NCBI GenBank assembly: GCA_023417815.1
Contig: JAEZEI010000052.1
Location: 248,001 to 312,000, forward strand
DNA: 64,000 bases
Direction of reading: 5' to 3'
Source of the DNA: Bacteroidota bacterium
GTDB taxonomy: Bacteria; Bacteroidota; Bacteroidia; Chitinophagales; Chitinophagaceae
In this document: positions 45,276-54,044 of the stretch, in pieces
How positions within the stretch are numbered: position 1 is the first letter of the stretch
Layout: each line of letters opens with the position of its first letter
Translations under genes and position numbers: made by a program
Notes under the pieces: generated by a model
Databases searched by the model: none
What the model was told of the DNA's origin: nothing
What the model saw: the letters and a program-made list of their open reading frames with translations, nothing else

Positions 45276-46616
45276 TTACCTGTTGAATGTAAGGTGTTGA
45301 CCTAATTGAGATTCGATCAGCCGGTCATTTTCATAAACCAGCGCTCCATTTACCAGGGTCTTTTCGATCCTTGCACCTGCAATGAAGCCTTCCAGGGGAG
45401 ACCAACCGCACTTATACAGCAGGTTTTCCTTCTTAATCTCAGTTGAATTATTCATATTCACTACAACAAGATCTGCATGATAGCCTTCACGTATATATCC
45501 ACGATCTTTTATCATAAAGCATTCTGCAACTGCATGACTCATTTTTCTTACAAGAGTCTCAAGCGATAAATGGCCTTTTTGAACATGATCCAGCATTAAA
45601 ATTAATGAGTGTTGAACCAGCGGTAAACCCGCGTGTGCATGTTCGTACGGTGGTTCTTTTTCTTCCGGCAGATGCGGAGCGTGGTCAGTTGCTATTACAT
45701 CCAGTATATCATCGTTCAGCGCTTGCCACAATGCTGTTTTATTTTTGGGGTGCTTGATTGCCGGGTTGCATTTGATCTTATAACCCAGCGAATCATAATC
45801 ATCCGAACTAAAATGTAAATGATGAACACAAACTTCGGAGGTGATCCTCTTCTCCTTTAAAGGCAGCATATTACTGAACAACTGCAATTCTTTTTCCGTA
45901 CTGATATGAAGAATGTGGAGCCTCGACTGGTGGCGCATGGCAAACTGTATTGCCAGCAGCGAAGATTCATAGCAAGCTTCCTCATTCCTGATCAACGGGT
46001 GGTCGGCAGGACTGAGTTCCGGCTTAGCGGCCTTTAGCTTTTCATAGTTGGCTCTTATGATCCTTTCATCTTCGCAATGAGTTGCGATCAGCATTTCTGA
46101 ATCAGCGAAAATCCTGTTCAGGGTTGAATGATTATTAACCAGCATATTACCGGTGCTGCTTCCCATGAAGATCTTTATACCGCAAACATCGTTTTTCTTC
46201 CTGTTGGTCTTAAGTACCTCTTCCACGTTATCATTACTAACACCCATGTAAAAGCTGTAATTCGCCAGGGAACTCCTGGAAGCTATTGCATACTTTTCCT
46301 CCAACAGATCCTGGGTAAGGGTATTGGGCAATGTATTGGGCATTTCCATGAAAGACGTAATCCCTCCTGCAACGGCTGCCCTGCTTTCAGAATATATTGA
46401 AGCCTTGTGCGTAAGGCCCGGCTCCCTGAAATGAACCTGGTCGTCTATCACTCCTGGTAACAGGTGTTTTCCGGTGCCATCTATCTCGCTATAGTTGCTT
46501 TTAATGTTCAGGGAACTTCCAATCCTTTCAATTCTTCCTTCACGGATATAGACATCTCCTGCTATGATTTCACCTTCATTTACTATATGTATGTTTCGGA
46601 AAAGATAATTTTGCAT
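45276..46616 (-). CDS. pyrC: dihydroorotase
   Basis: A 446-residue amidohydrolase that closes carbamoyl-aspartate to dihydroorotate in pyrimidine synthesis. Motifs: DDQVHFREPG (59-68), the bridging carbamylated Lys in CGIKIFMGSS, and catalytic Asp in ATDHAPH. The first His of the usual HxH metal pair is Gln60; this is how Bacteroidota dihydroorotases are often written, so activity is probably intact. Allantoinase is the main alternative. pyrD lies 7 kb away in the same window. Confidence 0.9.
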   Translation of the reverse strand: MQNYLFRNIHIVNEGEIIAGDVYIREGRIERIGSSLNIKSNYSEIDGTGKHLLPGVIDDQVHFREPGLTHKASIYSESRAAVAGGITSFMEMPNTLPNTLTQDLLEEKYAIASRSSLANYSFYMGVSNDNVEEVLKTNRKKNDVCGIKIFMGSSTGNMLVNNHSTLNRIFADSEMLIATHCEDERIIRANYEKLKAAKPELSPADHPLIRNEEACYESSLLAIQFAMRHQSRLHILHISTEKELQLFSNMLPLKEKRITSEVCVHHLHFSSDDYDSLGYKIKCNPAIKHPKNKTALWQALNDDILDVIATDHAPHLPEEKEPPYEHAHAGLPLVQHSLILMLDHVQKGHLSLETLVRKMSHAVAECFMIKDRGYIREGYHADLVVVNMNNSTEIKKENLLYKCGWSPLEGFIAGARIEKTLVNGALVYENDRLIESQLGQHLTFNR

Positions 46617-46652
46617 ATCTTGATATTAGTCATATTTAAACCAGGACTATCA

Positions 46653-48368
46653 ATGCAAATTATCAAAAGCTTCCTCAATCTGCTTGCTTTTATTTTCCCT
46701 TTAACTGCACTTTGTCAATCCACTTATATACCACAAGGATCCAAAGAATATCATTTTGTTGACAGGCTTCAGATCAAACAGCAATCCAATACAGATCTCA
46801 ACTTCTCTGCATTAAAGCCGTTCAACAGGAAATATGTTGTGGAAGAGGCTATGTTCCTGGACAGTGCAAGGCTTGGTTATCGTGATAGTTTGGGCCAGGA
46901 TAAATTTAAAGAGTGGACCGATCTTCGCCTGACCCGTGTAGATGAATATAATCTCGAAAGGTTGTTACTGAACAATTCAGAATGGGTTCGTCCAGCCAGG
47001 GAGTTCAACAGCAAGAGGCCTTTTCTAAAAACTTTCTACAAGTCTCCCGCTAATTTTTTCGAGGTGAATTCAAAAGATTTTTTTCTGGCGCTTAATCCTG
47101 TTCTGAGCTTCAGGATCGGGAAGGAAAGTGATAATGACGAAACTCTCTTCTTAAACAGCAGGGGCATAACGCTTCGTGGTCTTCTTGCAGACAGGCTGGG
47201 CTTTTCAGCAACCATTACAGATAACCAGGAGCGGGGGCCATCTTATTTTACGGAATATGTCTCTATGAACAGGGCTGTACCGGGGAACGGGTTTTACAAA
47301 GATTTTAAGAAAACAGCTGTTGATTATTTTGATGCCAGGGGGTACATCACTTTCAAAGCTGCGAAGTACATTAATATCCAGGCTGGTTATGATAAGAATT
47401 TTATCGGGAATGGTTACAGGAGTTTGTTCCTGAGTGACTGGGGAAACAGCAACCTGTTTGTGAAGCTGAATACGAGGATATGGAAGCTTAACTACCAGAA
47501 TTTGTTCATGGAGCTGATGCCTCAATTCAAAAAGAGCGGAGATTCACTTTTGAACAGGAAATATGCCGCCATGCATCATTTAAGCATGAATGTTACGCGT
47601 TGGCTGAATGTGGGAGTTTTTGAAGGAGTTGTTTTTGGAAGGCCAAACCGTTTTGACTTCCAGTATCTGAATCCCTTAATATTTTACAGGCACATAGAAG
47701 GCACAGTTGGCAGTCCGGATAATGCTGTGGCTGGGTTGGATGTGAAAGCCAATGTTGCTCATAAACTCCAGTTTTATGGCCAGTTCCTGATGGATGAATT
47801 CATTCTGTCAGAATTGAAGAACAGGCCAAAAAGCTGGGTTAATAAATTTGGGATACAGGCAGGGATGAAGTATGTTGATGCATTTGGCGTTGATAATCTC
47901 GACCTGCAACTGGAAATGAACCGTGTAAGACCATTCACTTATTCTCATAATGATACTATCGCAAATTATACTCATTACAATCAACCACTGGCGCATCCGC
48001 TGGGAGCGAATTTCCAGGAGGTTATCGGTATCATGAGGTATCAGCCCACCAGAAAATTATATATCTATGGGCGTGCGATGTTCTATTATAAAGGCCTCGA
48101 TACTGCAGGAGTGAATTTCGGAGGTAATATTTTTAACAGTTATCTTACCAGGCCTATGGATGATGGTTTCGCGGTAGGTGGAGGTGCTAAAGCAAAATGT
48201 GTGAATGCTTTACTTGAGTTAAGTTATGAATTGAAGGAGAACCTTTTCATAGATATGTCTATTCAGCAACGTGCATTTTCGGTTGAAGGAATTATGCCGC
48301 GCCAAAATTCAACCATGGTTTCAGGAGGTGTCCGCCTTAATCTTGCGAGAAGAGAATACGATTATTGA
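46653..48368 (+). CDS. outer-membrane beta-barrel protein, Wzi/RemB-like
   Basis: A 571-residue exported protein with a signal peptide (1-21, ending TALC-Q) and many alternating-hydrophobic strands in its C-terminal two thirds. It resembles the capsule-assembly Wzi and gliding RemB group: GYDKNFIGNGYRSLFLSD, then YLNPLIFYRHIEGTVGSPDNA. I start at 46653, where the signal peptide begins; an in-frame ATG far upstream (46464) lies inside the dihydroorotase gene. The role, capsule attachment or gliding, is family inference. Its stop TGA is directly followed by TCA, the stop of porT on the other strand. Confidence 0.75.
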   Translation: MQIIKSFLNLLAFIFPLTALCQSTYIPQGSKEYHFVDRLQIKQQSNTDLNFSALKPFNRKYVVEEAMFLDSARLGYRDSLGQDKFKEWTDLRLTRVDEYNLERLLLNNSEWVRPAREFNSKRPFLKTFYKSPANFFEVNSKDFFLALNPVLSFRIGKESDNDETLFLNSRGITLRGLLADRLGFSATITDNQERGPSYFTEYVSMNRAVPGNGFYKDFKKTAVDYFDARGYITFKAAKYINIQAGYDKNFIGNGYRSLFLSDWGNSNLFVKLNTRIWKLNYQNLFMELMPQFKKSGDSLLNRKYAAMHHLSMNVTRWLNVGVFEGVVFGRPNRFDFQYLNPLIFYRHIEGTVGSPDNAVAGLDVKANVAHKLQFYGQFLMDEFILSELKNRPKSWVNKFGIQAGMKYVDAFGVDNLDLQLEMNRVRPFTYSHNDTIANYTHYNQPLAHPLGANFQEVIGIMRYQPTRKLYIYGRAMFYYKGLDTAGVNFGGNIFNSYLTRPMDDGFAVGGGAKAKCVNALLELSYELKENLFIDMSIQQRAFSVEGIMPRQNSTMVSGGVRLNLARREYDY

Positions 48369-49097
48369 TCATTCAACAGTAAGGGAAAATGAAACGGAGC
48401 GCGCATGGATCTTATCCAGCGTGTTGGAATATTTCAGGTGTTCATCCCTGGAATGAACGTTGTTGAGGCCCCAACCGATCTTTATTTCAGGAGATAGAAC
48501 AAATACCGGGAAATATATATGAAAGCCTATCCCGGCTTCGATGCCATAATCGAGTTTGTTGAGCTTGATAATATCATCTGCATTCTTTTTTCCCGCACTT
48601 GCCGCAAGGTCATATTCAACCCTTGCGCCGGTGAACATATAAACTTTCAGATTATTTATGCGGTCGCTGCTGAATTTCAATTGTAGCGGAAGTGCAAGGG
48701 TTATCCCCTGAACTTTCTTAATCGTTACACTATCCTCTCCTGCTGGTTTATCAGGGTAGGAGAGATGATATTGAAATGCCTTCTCGGTAAAAACCAGGTT
48801 CAGCGGATAGGTCCTGAGATCGAAGTGCTGGCCAAGTCTTTTATTTACCAACCATGCAAGGTTGATCCCTGTGTTGTTTATGCTCTCAATGACCATAACG
48901 CTATCATACTGCAGAAACCGGGGATGTCGTGAGAAATTATAATGCGACCTGTTGATGCCAACATTGATACCAAAGTGAAATGGTTTATCATCGTGGTTCT
49001 CCAGGTTTAGATACCTGTATTGGGCCGTGGTTGTGAACGGCAAAGTACATAGTGCTATAACTATCAGAGCTATTTTATTCCGCAATAGATGCTGCAT
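48369..49097 (-). CDS. porT: PorT-like type IX secretion beta-barrel protein
   Basis: A 242-residue exported outer-membrane protein (signal peptide 1-25, then QYRYLNLENHDDKPFHFGIN). The start matches PorT, needed for T9SS in Porphyromonas and Flavobacterium, and PorT genes commonly lie next to ubiE, as here (28-bp overlap). An ordinary outer-membrane beta-barrel of the PorT superfamily with no T9SS role is the alternative. It would serve the three T9SS proteases in this window. Confidence 0.75.
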   Translation of the reverse strand: MQHLLRNKIALIVIALCTLPFTTTAQYRYLNLENHDDKPFHFGINVGINRSHYNFSRHPRFLQYDSVMVIESINNTGINLAWLVNKRLGQHFDLRTYPLNLVFTEKAFQYHLSYPDKPAGEDSVTIKKVQGITLALPLQLKFSSDRINNLKVYMFTGARVEYDLAASAGKKNADDIIKLNKLDYGIEAGIGFHIYFPVFVLSPEIKIGWGLNNVHSRDEHLKYSNTLDKIHARSVSFSLTVE

Positions 49098-49810
49098 ATT
49101 CCTAAGGTAAGTGGTTTACTGTAGGTTTCTTTAAAACCAGTTGTTTCCAGGATTCGTGTAAAGTTCTTGCCTTCGGGGAATTTTTTAATTGAGTGATCTA
49201 AATATTGATATGCAGCTTTATTCTTTGAAAATAACCTGCCGGCATAGGGGCAGACTACCTTCATATAAATATCGTAAAATTTTCTAATCAACCATGACTT
49301 TGGTTTGCTAAATTCCAATACAACCAGTTTACCACCTGGTTTTAAAACTCTCCTGATTTCACGGAGTCCTTTTTCAAGATCCTGGAAATTTCTCACACCA
49401 AATGCAACGGTTACAGCGTCAAACGATCCATCGGGAAAACTTATTGCTTCGCTGTCGCCTTTTAACAGGGTGATATTATCCATATCAACTTTGCGTATTT
49501 TTTCTTTACCCACTTCTATCATTCCTTCGCTGATATCTATCCCTGTGATCTTTTTTGGTTTCAATAACCTGTTAGCCATTATCGCTACATCGCCAGTGCC
49601 TGTTGCCACATCAAGCAGATGGTCTAACTGCCTGCCCGCCAGTTGCGAAAGGGCCTTGCGTCTCCATCCCTGGTCTATACCTGCACTCAAAAACCTGTTC
49701 AAAAAATCATAGCGCCCTGCAATATTGTCGAACATACCTGCAACCTGTTGTTTTTTAGGCAACATGGAACCGGGGGCCGGAACTACAGAATCGTGGGCGT
49801 AGCGGGTCAT
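49070..49810 (-). CDS. ubiE: demethylmenaquinone methyltransferase
   Basis: A 246-residue SAM-dependent enzyme for the last step of menaquinone synthesis (also called menG). Motifs: MFDNIAGRYDFLNRFLSAGID, SAM loop LLDVATGTGDVA, and GVRNFQDLEKGLREI-type signature 2. The start at 49810 includes the HDSVVP segment common in this family. Its end overlaps porT by 28 bp, so the two are co-transcribed. Confidence 0.93.
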   Translation of the reverse strand: MTRYAHDSVVPAPGSMLPKKQQVAGMFDNIAGRYDFLNRFLSAGIDQGWRRKALSQLAGRQLDHLLDVATGTGDVAIMANRLLKPKKITGIDISEGMIEVGKEKIRKVDMDNITLLKGDSEAISFPDGSFDAVTVAFGVRNFQDLEKGLREIRRVLKPGGKLVVLEFSKPKSWLIRKFYDIYMKVVCPYAGRLFSKNKAAYQYLDHSIKKFPEGKNFTRILETTGFKETYSKPLTLGICSIYCGIK

Positions 49811-49818
49811 ATAGCCGG

Positions 49819-49826
49819 CAAAGATA
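49819..49826 (-). promoter_or_regulatory. -7 element before ubiE-porT
   Basis: TATCTTTG on the minus strand matches exactly and ends only 8 nt before the ubiE start, implying an almost leaderless mRNA. Confidence 0.5.
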
Positions 49827-49886
49827 AGCGGTTCCGCGTCCTTGAAAGATGTTAAAAAGGCTGGTAATGCTTACTTTGCACATTGC

Positions 49887-50534
49887 ATGAAGGAAGAATA
49901 TAATATCAGGAAAGCTGAATACCTGATCAGCAGCCCATCATTCGACAAATGTCCTGTGCCCGACCGGCCCGAATTTGCATTTATTGGAAGAAGCAATGTT
50001 GGAAAGTCTTCATTGATCAATATGCTTGCTAATAATGATAAGCTTGCAAAAACGTCTGCTTCACCCGGGAAGACACAGCTTATCAATCATTTTAAGTTTA
50101 CCAGTAATGAAAAGGCTAATGGAAGGGAAAGCAACTGGTACCTTGTTGATCTGCCGGGATATGGATTTGCCAAGGTTAGCCAAAGCAGCAGGCGAAGGTG
50201 GGAGCAAATGATAGAGAATTATCTGAGGAAGAGAGAGAACATTGCCATGGTGTTTGTGCTCATTGATAGCAGGCATTCTCCGCAGAAGATCGATCTCGCT
50301 TTTCTGGAACAACTACGTAAATGGGAGGTTCCGTTCAGTCTTGTTTTTACCAAATCTGATAAGGAAACACAGAGTATAGTAGCCAGGAATGTGAAGATGT
50401 TCATGGATACGCTGCGATCAACATGGCAATTCCTGCCGCAGCAATTTCTTACCAGTGCTGAAAAAAAGAGTGGCCGGCAGAAGCTTATAGGTCACATACA
50501 TGAGACCAGTATTGAATGGTTTGAGGATGATTAA
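49887..50534 (+). CDS. engB: ribosome biogenesis GTP-binding protein EngB (YsxC/YihA)
   Basis: A 215-residue GTPase needed for 50S assembly. G1 GRSNVGKSS, G3 DLPGYGFA, G4 TKSD and G5 SA are present. I start at 49887 (MKEEYNIRKAEYLISSP); an in-frame ATG at 49842 would add 15 residues and lies before the -7-like TTACTTTG at 49871-49878. It is divergent from ubiE, and its stop shares TTAA with ykuK. Confidence 0.93.
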   Translation: MKEEYNIRKAEYLISSPSFDKCPVPDRPEFAFIGRSNVGKSSLINMLANNDKLAKTSASPGKTQLINHFKFTSNEKANGRESNWYLVDLPGYGFAKVSQSSRRRWEQMIENYLRKRENIAMVFVLIDSRHSPQKIDLAFLEQLRKWEVPFSLVFTKSDKETQSIVARNVKMFMDTLRSTWQFLPQQFLTSAEKKSGRQKLIGHIHETSIEWFEDD

Positions 50535-51004
50535 TTCACTGCCTTGTTAGCACAACTGCTGCTGGCAAATGCTTCAGGCTTCGCCTTGAAGGCAAATCCC
50601 ATCCCCAGGATATATCCCATTGCCTCCCGGAGCGCTTCATTGCTTTTAAATTGAGGATTTGTGTTTATGTCGGCATGAACCTCCATGTCTACATCATAGA
50701 TGGTGAACAGGTCACATAGTTCGTATGCGATCTCGATGCTCTTTGCTACTTCAACAAGCATCCGTTCCTTTATTCCATATTGGTGGAAAGTCTTTTCATT
50801 GTGGATGAACATGAAGCCGCCATGACCTTCCCGAAGGAATACGATAACCGTTGCAAATTCTGTTTCGCGGCCTTTTACCTGGCTGTCGGTGCCTATACAA
50901 ACTTTTAGTTTGTAGCCATCTGATGTTTCTCTTTTTATGGCTTTTTCAACAGCTTCTTTGATGGGTAGCTCAATGGCATCGCCATTAAATTTTCTCCATA
51001 GCAT
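50531..51004 (-). CDS. ribonuclease H-like protein, YkuK family (DUF458)
   Basis: A 157-residue protein of the DUF458/YkuK family, predicted RNase H fold. Motifs: VCIGTDSQVKGRETEFATVIVF (first acidic strand) and DVDMEVHADINTNP. Enzymatic activity has not been shown for the family as far as I know. A -7-like TATCTTTA lies at 51028-51021, 16 nt before the start. Confidence 0.85.
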   Translation of the reverse strand: MLWRKFNGDAIELPIKEAVEKAIKRETSDGYKLKVCIGTDSQVKGRETEFATVIVFLREGHGGFMFIHNEKTFHQYGIKERMLVEVAKSIEIAYELCDLFTIYDVDMEVHADINTNPQFKSNEALREAMGYILGMGFAFKAKPEAFASSSCANKAVN

Positions 51005-51057
51005 AAGGAAGTGGGTTTTCTAAAGATAATTATTAATTACCATATAGTATAGAAAAC

Positions 51058-51088
51058 AAAAAGGGGCCAGCCCCTAACGCTGACCCCT
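51058..51088 (-). terminator. intrinsic terminator after the metzincin gene
   Basis: On the minus strand GGGGTCAGC pairs with GCTGGCCCC (9 bp, one G-T pair) around a GTTAGG-containing loop, followed by TTTTTG. It lies about 20 bp past the stop at 51109. Confidence 0.8.
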
Positions 51089-51108
51089 AACTTACACATG
51101 AATCTACC

Positions 51109-52680
51109 TTACTGTTTTATAATTCTTTCTGTTTGTGCTATAGTTTTTCCTAATAGCCTGATAACATATATGCCTGCAGGCTTATCAAAGTTTATGGTGT
51201 TGAATCCGGCATTTCCCTTTCCTGAGATCAGCCTTCTTCCATTGATATCAGTAATGAAATATTCAAAAGCTTCACCTGCATTGATATTGATCTGGTTCGA
51301 CACCAGCGTTGATACAACGAACTTGCCTGCCTTACCTTCTGCACGCAGTGCAACGGTATTGGAATAGGCTACCTCGTTTATTACAGAGGTCACTTTTAAC
51401 CTGTAATAGAATGTACCTGCGGCCTGCGGTGTATAAGAAGCTGTAGTGAATGAACCGGGCATACTGGATATATTCCTGAAGGTGTTTCCATCTTCACTCA
51501 TCTGCAGGTCCAGGTTGTGGATAGGCTCATCTGCAATTACATTCCAGGAGAATGAATGCGTTCCATTCTGATTTGTTCCTGAAAGAGATACTTCTCTTAT
51601 AGGCAATGCTCCCCTAAAACCTGTAATAGTGTAGGATCCCAGGCTTCCATATCCATCAGTGTTATTATTGCCACTACCTGCCACCTGGAAGAAATATGTT
51701 CCGGAAGTAAGGCTGGTATCAATAGTTACACTCAATTTGTTTCCCGGGTTGTAAGTATTCAGAAGGTTGCCATCCTGGCCGAAGATCTTTACTTCGATAT
51801 CAAGATTCGCCCCTGCATTGGCAGCATTAAGACCGAATGGTATGAACTCAAAGTGGATGGTTGAATTTTGAGCAATGGTATATCTGAATACGTCTTTATC
51901 GGTATTCGTAGTAATGATCCCTTCCTGGGTAAATGCATTAGGATTAAGATTGGTCGCTGAAGCATCTTTAAAGTCAGAATGATCATCTGTTCTGTATCCA
52001 AAACCATTTTGTGTTGTAATAATGGTAAGGTTATCCTGGGTGTTGGAGCATCCATAAGGAGTTGGACCATGGTTCCATCCGGTCATGTTCTTATAATAGC
52101 TGTTGCCCATTACCGGCGCCCATCCTGTTTCTCCGCTGCCAGTGCCCTGTGCATATTGCTCAATCAGATTACAATTGTTGTCCCAGGCACTTTGATGAGC
52201 AAGACCTACAGTGTGTCCGCTTTCATGGGTTACGCATTCGCCTATATATTTTGGACTGTTGTTCAGCCGGTCGCTGAAAACAAAAGCCGGGGTATCGTCT
52301 CCCCAAACAAATGACCCTATGTAGGCTATACCACCAACACCTGGCGACCAGGAACTCGTAGGAGTAACTATTACTCTCATCCTGCGATTCAATGGGGCAG
52401 ATAGGAATACTGTGGAATCAGTAGTGATATTTACATTGAATGGACGGTAATCCTCGGCAACCCTGTTGAAGATCTCCGTTTTCTGTGCATCATTTAATAG
52501 GGCTGGCGCACAATCAAGCCTGTTTCCATTATTCCAGCTTGATCCTATTAATGTGTGACCGTCAAAGTCTATAAAAATCGTAGCCGAAGCAGAAGGATAG
52601 CTGCTAAGCTTTGGCTGGGCCATCAGACCGCTCCATAGAAGCAGTATCGGCAGTGTTAATAATTTTGTGAATGATCTCAT
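51109..52680 (-). CDS. secreted metzincin zinc protease with T9SS sorting domain
   Basis: A 523-residue exported protease. Signal peptide 1-21. The extended zinc motif HESGHTVGLAH (His152, Glu153, His156, His162) and the Met-turn APVMG (Met191) mark the metzincin clan. A pre-peptidase C-like beta domain (about 255-350) follows, then a fibronectin-like region, and a T9SS type A sorting domain (about 445-523) that ends in IYVIRLLGKTIAQTERIIKQ. It should be secreted through the T9SS. It is unrelated in sequence to the M36 proteases. Confidence 0.9.
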   Translation of the reverse strand: MRSFTKLLTLPILLLWSGLMAQPKLSSYPSASATIFIDFDGHTLIGSSWNNGNRLDCAPALLNDAQKTEIFNRVAEDYRPFNVNITTDSTVFLSAPLNRRMRVIVTPTSSWSPGVGGIAYIGSFVWGDDTPAFVFSDRLNNSPKYIGECVTHESGHTVGLAHQSAWDNNCNLIEQYAQGTGSGETGWAPVMGNSYYKNMTGWNHGPTPYGCSNTQDNLTIITTQNGFGYRTDDHSDFKDASATNLNPNAFTQEGIITTNTDKDVFRYTIAQNSTIHFEFIPFGLNAANAGANLDIEVKIFGQDGNLLNTYNPGNKLSVTIDTSLTSGTYFFQVAGSGNNNTDGYGSLGSYTITGFRGALPIREVSLSGTNQNGTHSFSWNVIADEPIHNLDLQMSEDGNTFRNISSMPGSFTTASYTPQAAGTFYYRLKVTSVINEVAYSNTVALRAEGKAGKFVVSTLVSNQININAGEAFEYFITDINGRRLISGKGNAGFNTINFDKPAGIYVIRLLGKTIAQTERIIKQ

Positions 52681-52713
52681 GTGTGATATTTTTTCCGTTA
52701 GGGCGGATAGGAA

Positions 52714-53154
52714 TTAATAATTACATACCTGGCGTATGAATTTTTCTTCAGTTTTTTCCATGATATATTGTCCTTCTGATCGTTGGAGAACATATCCGTC
52801 ATCTGCGTTCATGCTCATAATTCTTCCTACATAAGTGATGGAATTATCCTGGCCTATTTGCTTTGAAAGATGAAATACAGCATTCTCAAATTCAATGCTC
52901 TGGATAGTCATGCTGTAAAGATTGCTGTAGCGTTGAATGTTCGAAGTAACTCTTCCCCTGAAAATAAAACCAGGCGTTAGTTCAAGATTTACATAATAAC
53001 CTTCAGCTATAGCGAACGCTTCGTTGAATTTTTCACCAGAACAGATAAATCGTTCCGGGTAGGAAGCGAAAACCTTTGGTTTGCCGGGCAGTTGTGCATG
53101 GGAGGTGACAGCGCATAGGGATAGCAAAGTCACCAGTAGGTAAAGCGGTTTCAT
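52714..53154 (-). CDS. small secreted protein of unknown function
   Basis: A 146-residue protein with a signal peptide (1-21, ending TSHAQ) and no membrane segments. I do not recognise the family. A mixed alpha/beta composition with one Cys pair (Cys38 and Cys144) suggests a compact periplasmic or surface protein. It lies 33 bp upstream of the metzincin gene on the same strand and may be co-expressed with it. Confidence 0.8.
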   Translation of the reverse strand: MKPLYLLVTLLSLCAVTSHAQLPGKPKVFASYPERFICSGEKFNEAFAIAEGYYVNLELTPGFIFRGRVTSNIQRYSNLYSMTIQSIEFENAVFHLSKQIGQDNSITYVGRIMSMNADDGYVLQRSEGQYIMEKTEEKFIRQVCNY

Positions 53155-53235
53155 GATATTGGTTTAAATACTGAGTGGTAAGCTCAGGTTTATAAACGCA
53201 ATACAAAGAAATATAGTATGCCGGGATAGATTTTT

Positions 53236-53598
53236 TTAATACTGGTTGGTACTCAACATCACAAGCGTACAGGCATTCATCACTTCTATACCATTATTAC
53301 GTGCCAGAGAGGCAAGTTCCCGGTTTTCTGTCCCGGGATTAAAGATTATTCTTTTCGGATTGAGGCTTAATATATAATCGTAGTACTGCTTTTGGTTTGC
53401 TGGATTCAGGTAAAGTGTTATGGTGTCAACATCTTCAAATGGAATTTTTTCTTTATGAATATCAACGCCAAAAACCTTTCCTTCCTTTTTCCCGATAGCC
53501 ACCACAGGTTGATCCTTATGAAGCAGTGATTCTATAGCCAGGTAACTGTAACGTTGCGGATTTTCTGATGCACCAAGAACGAGAGTTTTCTTTTCCAT
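53236..53598 (-). CDS. CoA-binding domain protein
   Basis: A 120-residue Rossmann-type protein of the CoA_binding_2 family (YccU-like): TLVLGASENPQRYSYLA, then KRIIFNPGTENRELASLARNNGIEVMNACTLVML. The role is unknown; family members bind CoA or a nucleotide. It follows the DCC gene by 4 bp and is probably in the same operon. Confidence 0.88.
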   Translation of the reverse strand: MEKKTLVLGASENPQRYSYLAIESLLHKDQPVVAIGKKEGKVFGVDIHKEKIPFEDVDTITLYLNPANQKQYYDYILSLNPKRIIFNPGTENRELASLARNNGIEVMNACTLVMLSTNQY

Positions 53599-53602
53599 TG
53601 TT

Positions 53603-53995
53603 TCAGTTTATGAACCTTCGGTTGAGCGTTGGATCCGGGATCATACATTCTTCTCTTTTTCCAAACCACCTGTATCTCACACGCGAAATAAACCTGTAAA
53701 TAAGATTTCTCAGAAAGGCAGGTACAATAATGAAGCCATACAGGTATTTCATTCCTTTCAGGTAGCGGGCTATTTCCAGCACTGCGGTAGATCGTATAAA
53801 GGATTTGTTCCCTCTTATCAGGATTATGGAATCTTCTTTTTCAAGCCCGAATTTCCGGATCATATGCTGCCCGAAAGGACTTTGGATCGAGGCAAACACA
53901 AACCGTTCCCCGGGGTCATGTCGGACGATGAATTGCACACTTTTGTTGCAAAGATTACATACGCCGTCAAATAATACAAGGTCTTTTCCTTCCAT
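53603..53995 (-). CDS. DCC-family thiol-disulfide oxidoreductase-like protein (YuxK)
   Basis: A 130-residue thioredoxin-like protein named after its Asp-Cys-Cys motif: LFDGVCNLCNKSVQF with Cys13 and Cys16. Redox activity is predicted, not proven, for the family. It is divergent from the yeiH gene, 49 bp away. Confidence 0.88.
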   Translation of the reverse strand: MEGKDLVLFDGVCNLCNKSVQFIVRHDPGERFVFASIQSPFGQHMIRKFGLEKEDSIILIRGNKSFIRSTAVLEIARYLKGMKYLYGFIIVPAFLRNLIYRFISRVRYRWFGKREECMIPDPTLNRRFIN

Positions 53996-54033
53996 TTATA
54001 AAATAAAAAAATGTGATATCCTCATTGACATCT

Positions 54034-54041
54034 TAATTTTG
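54034..54041 (+). promoter_or_regulatory. -7 element at the yeiH start
   Basis: TAATTTTG matches exactly but ends 3 nt before the ATG at 54045, so the transcript would be leaderless or start inside the codon. It may be chance. Confidence 0.35.
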
Positions 54042-54044
54042 AAT

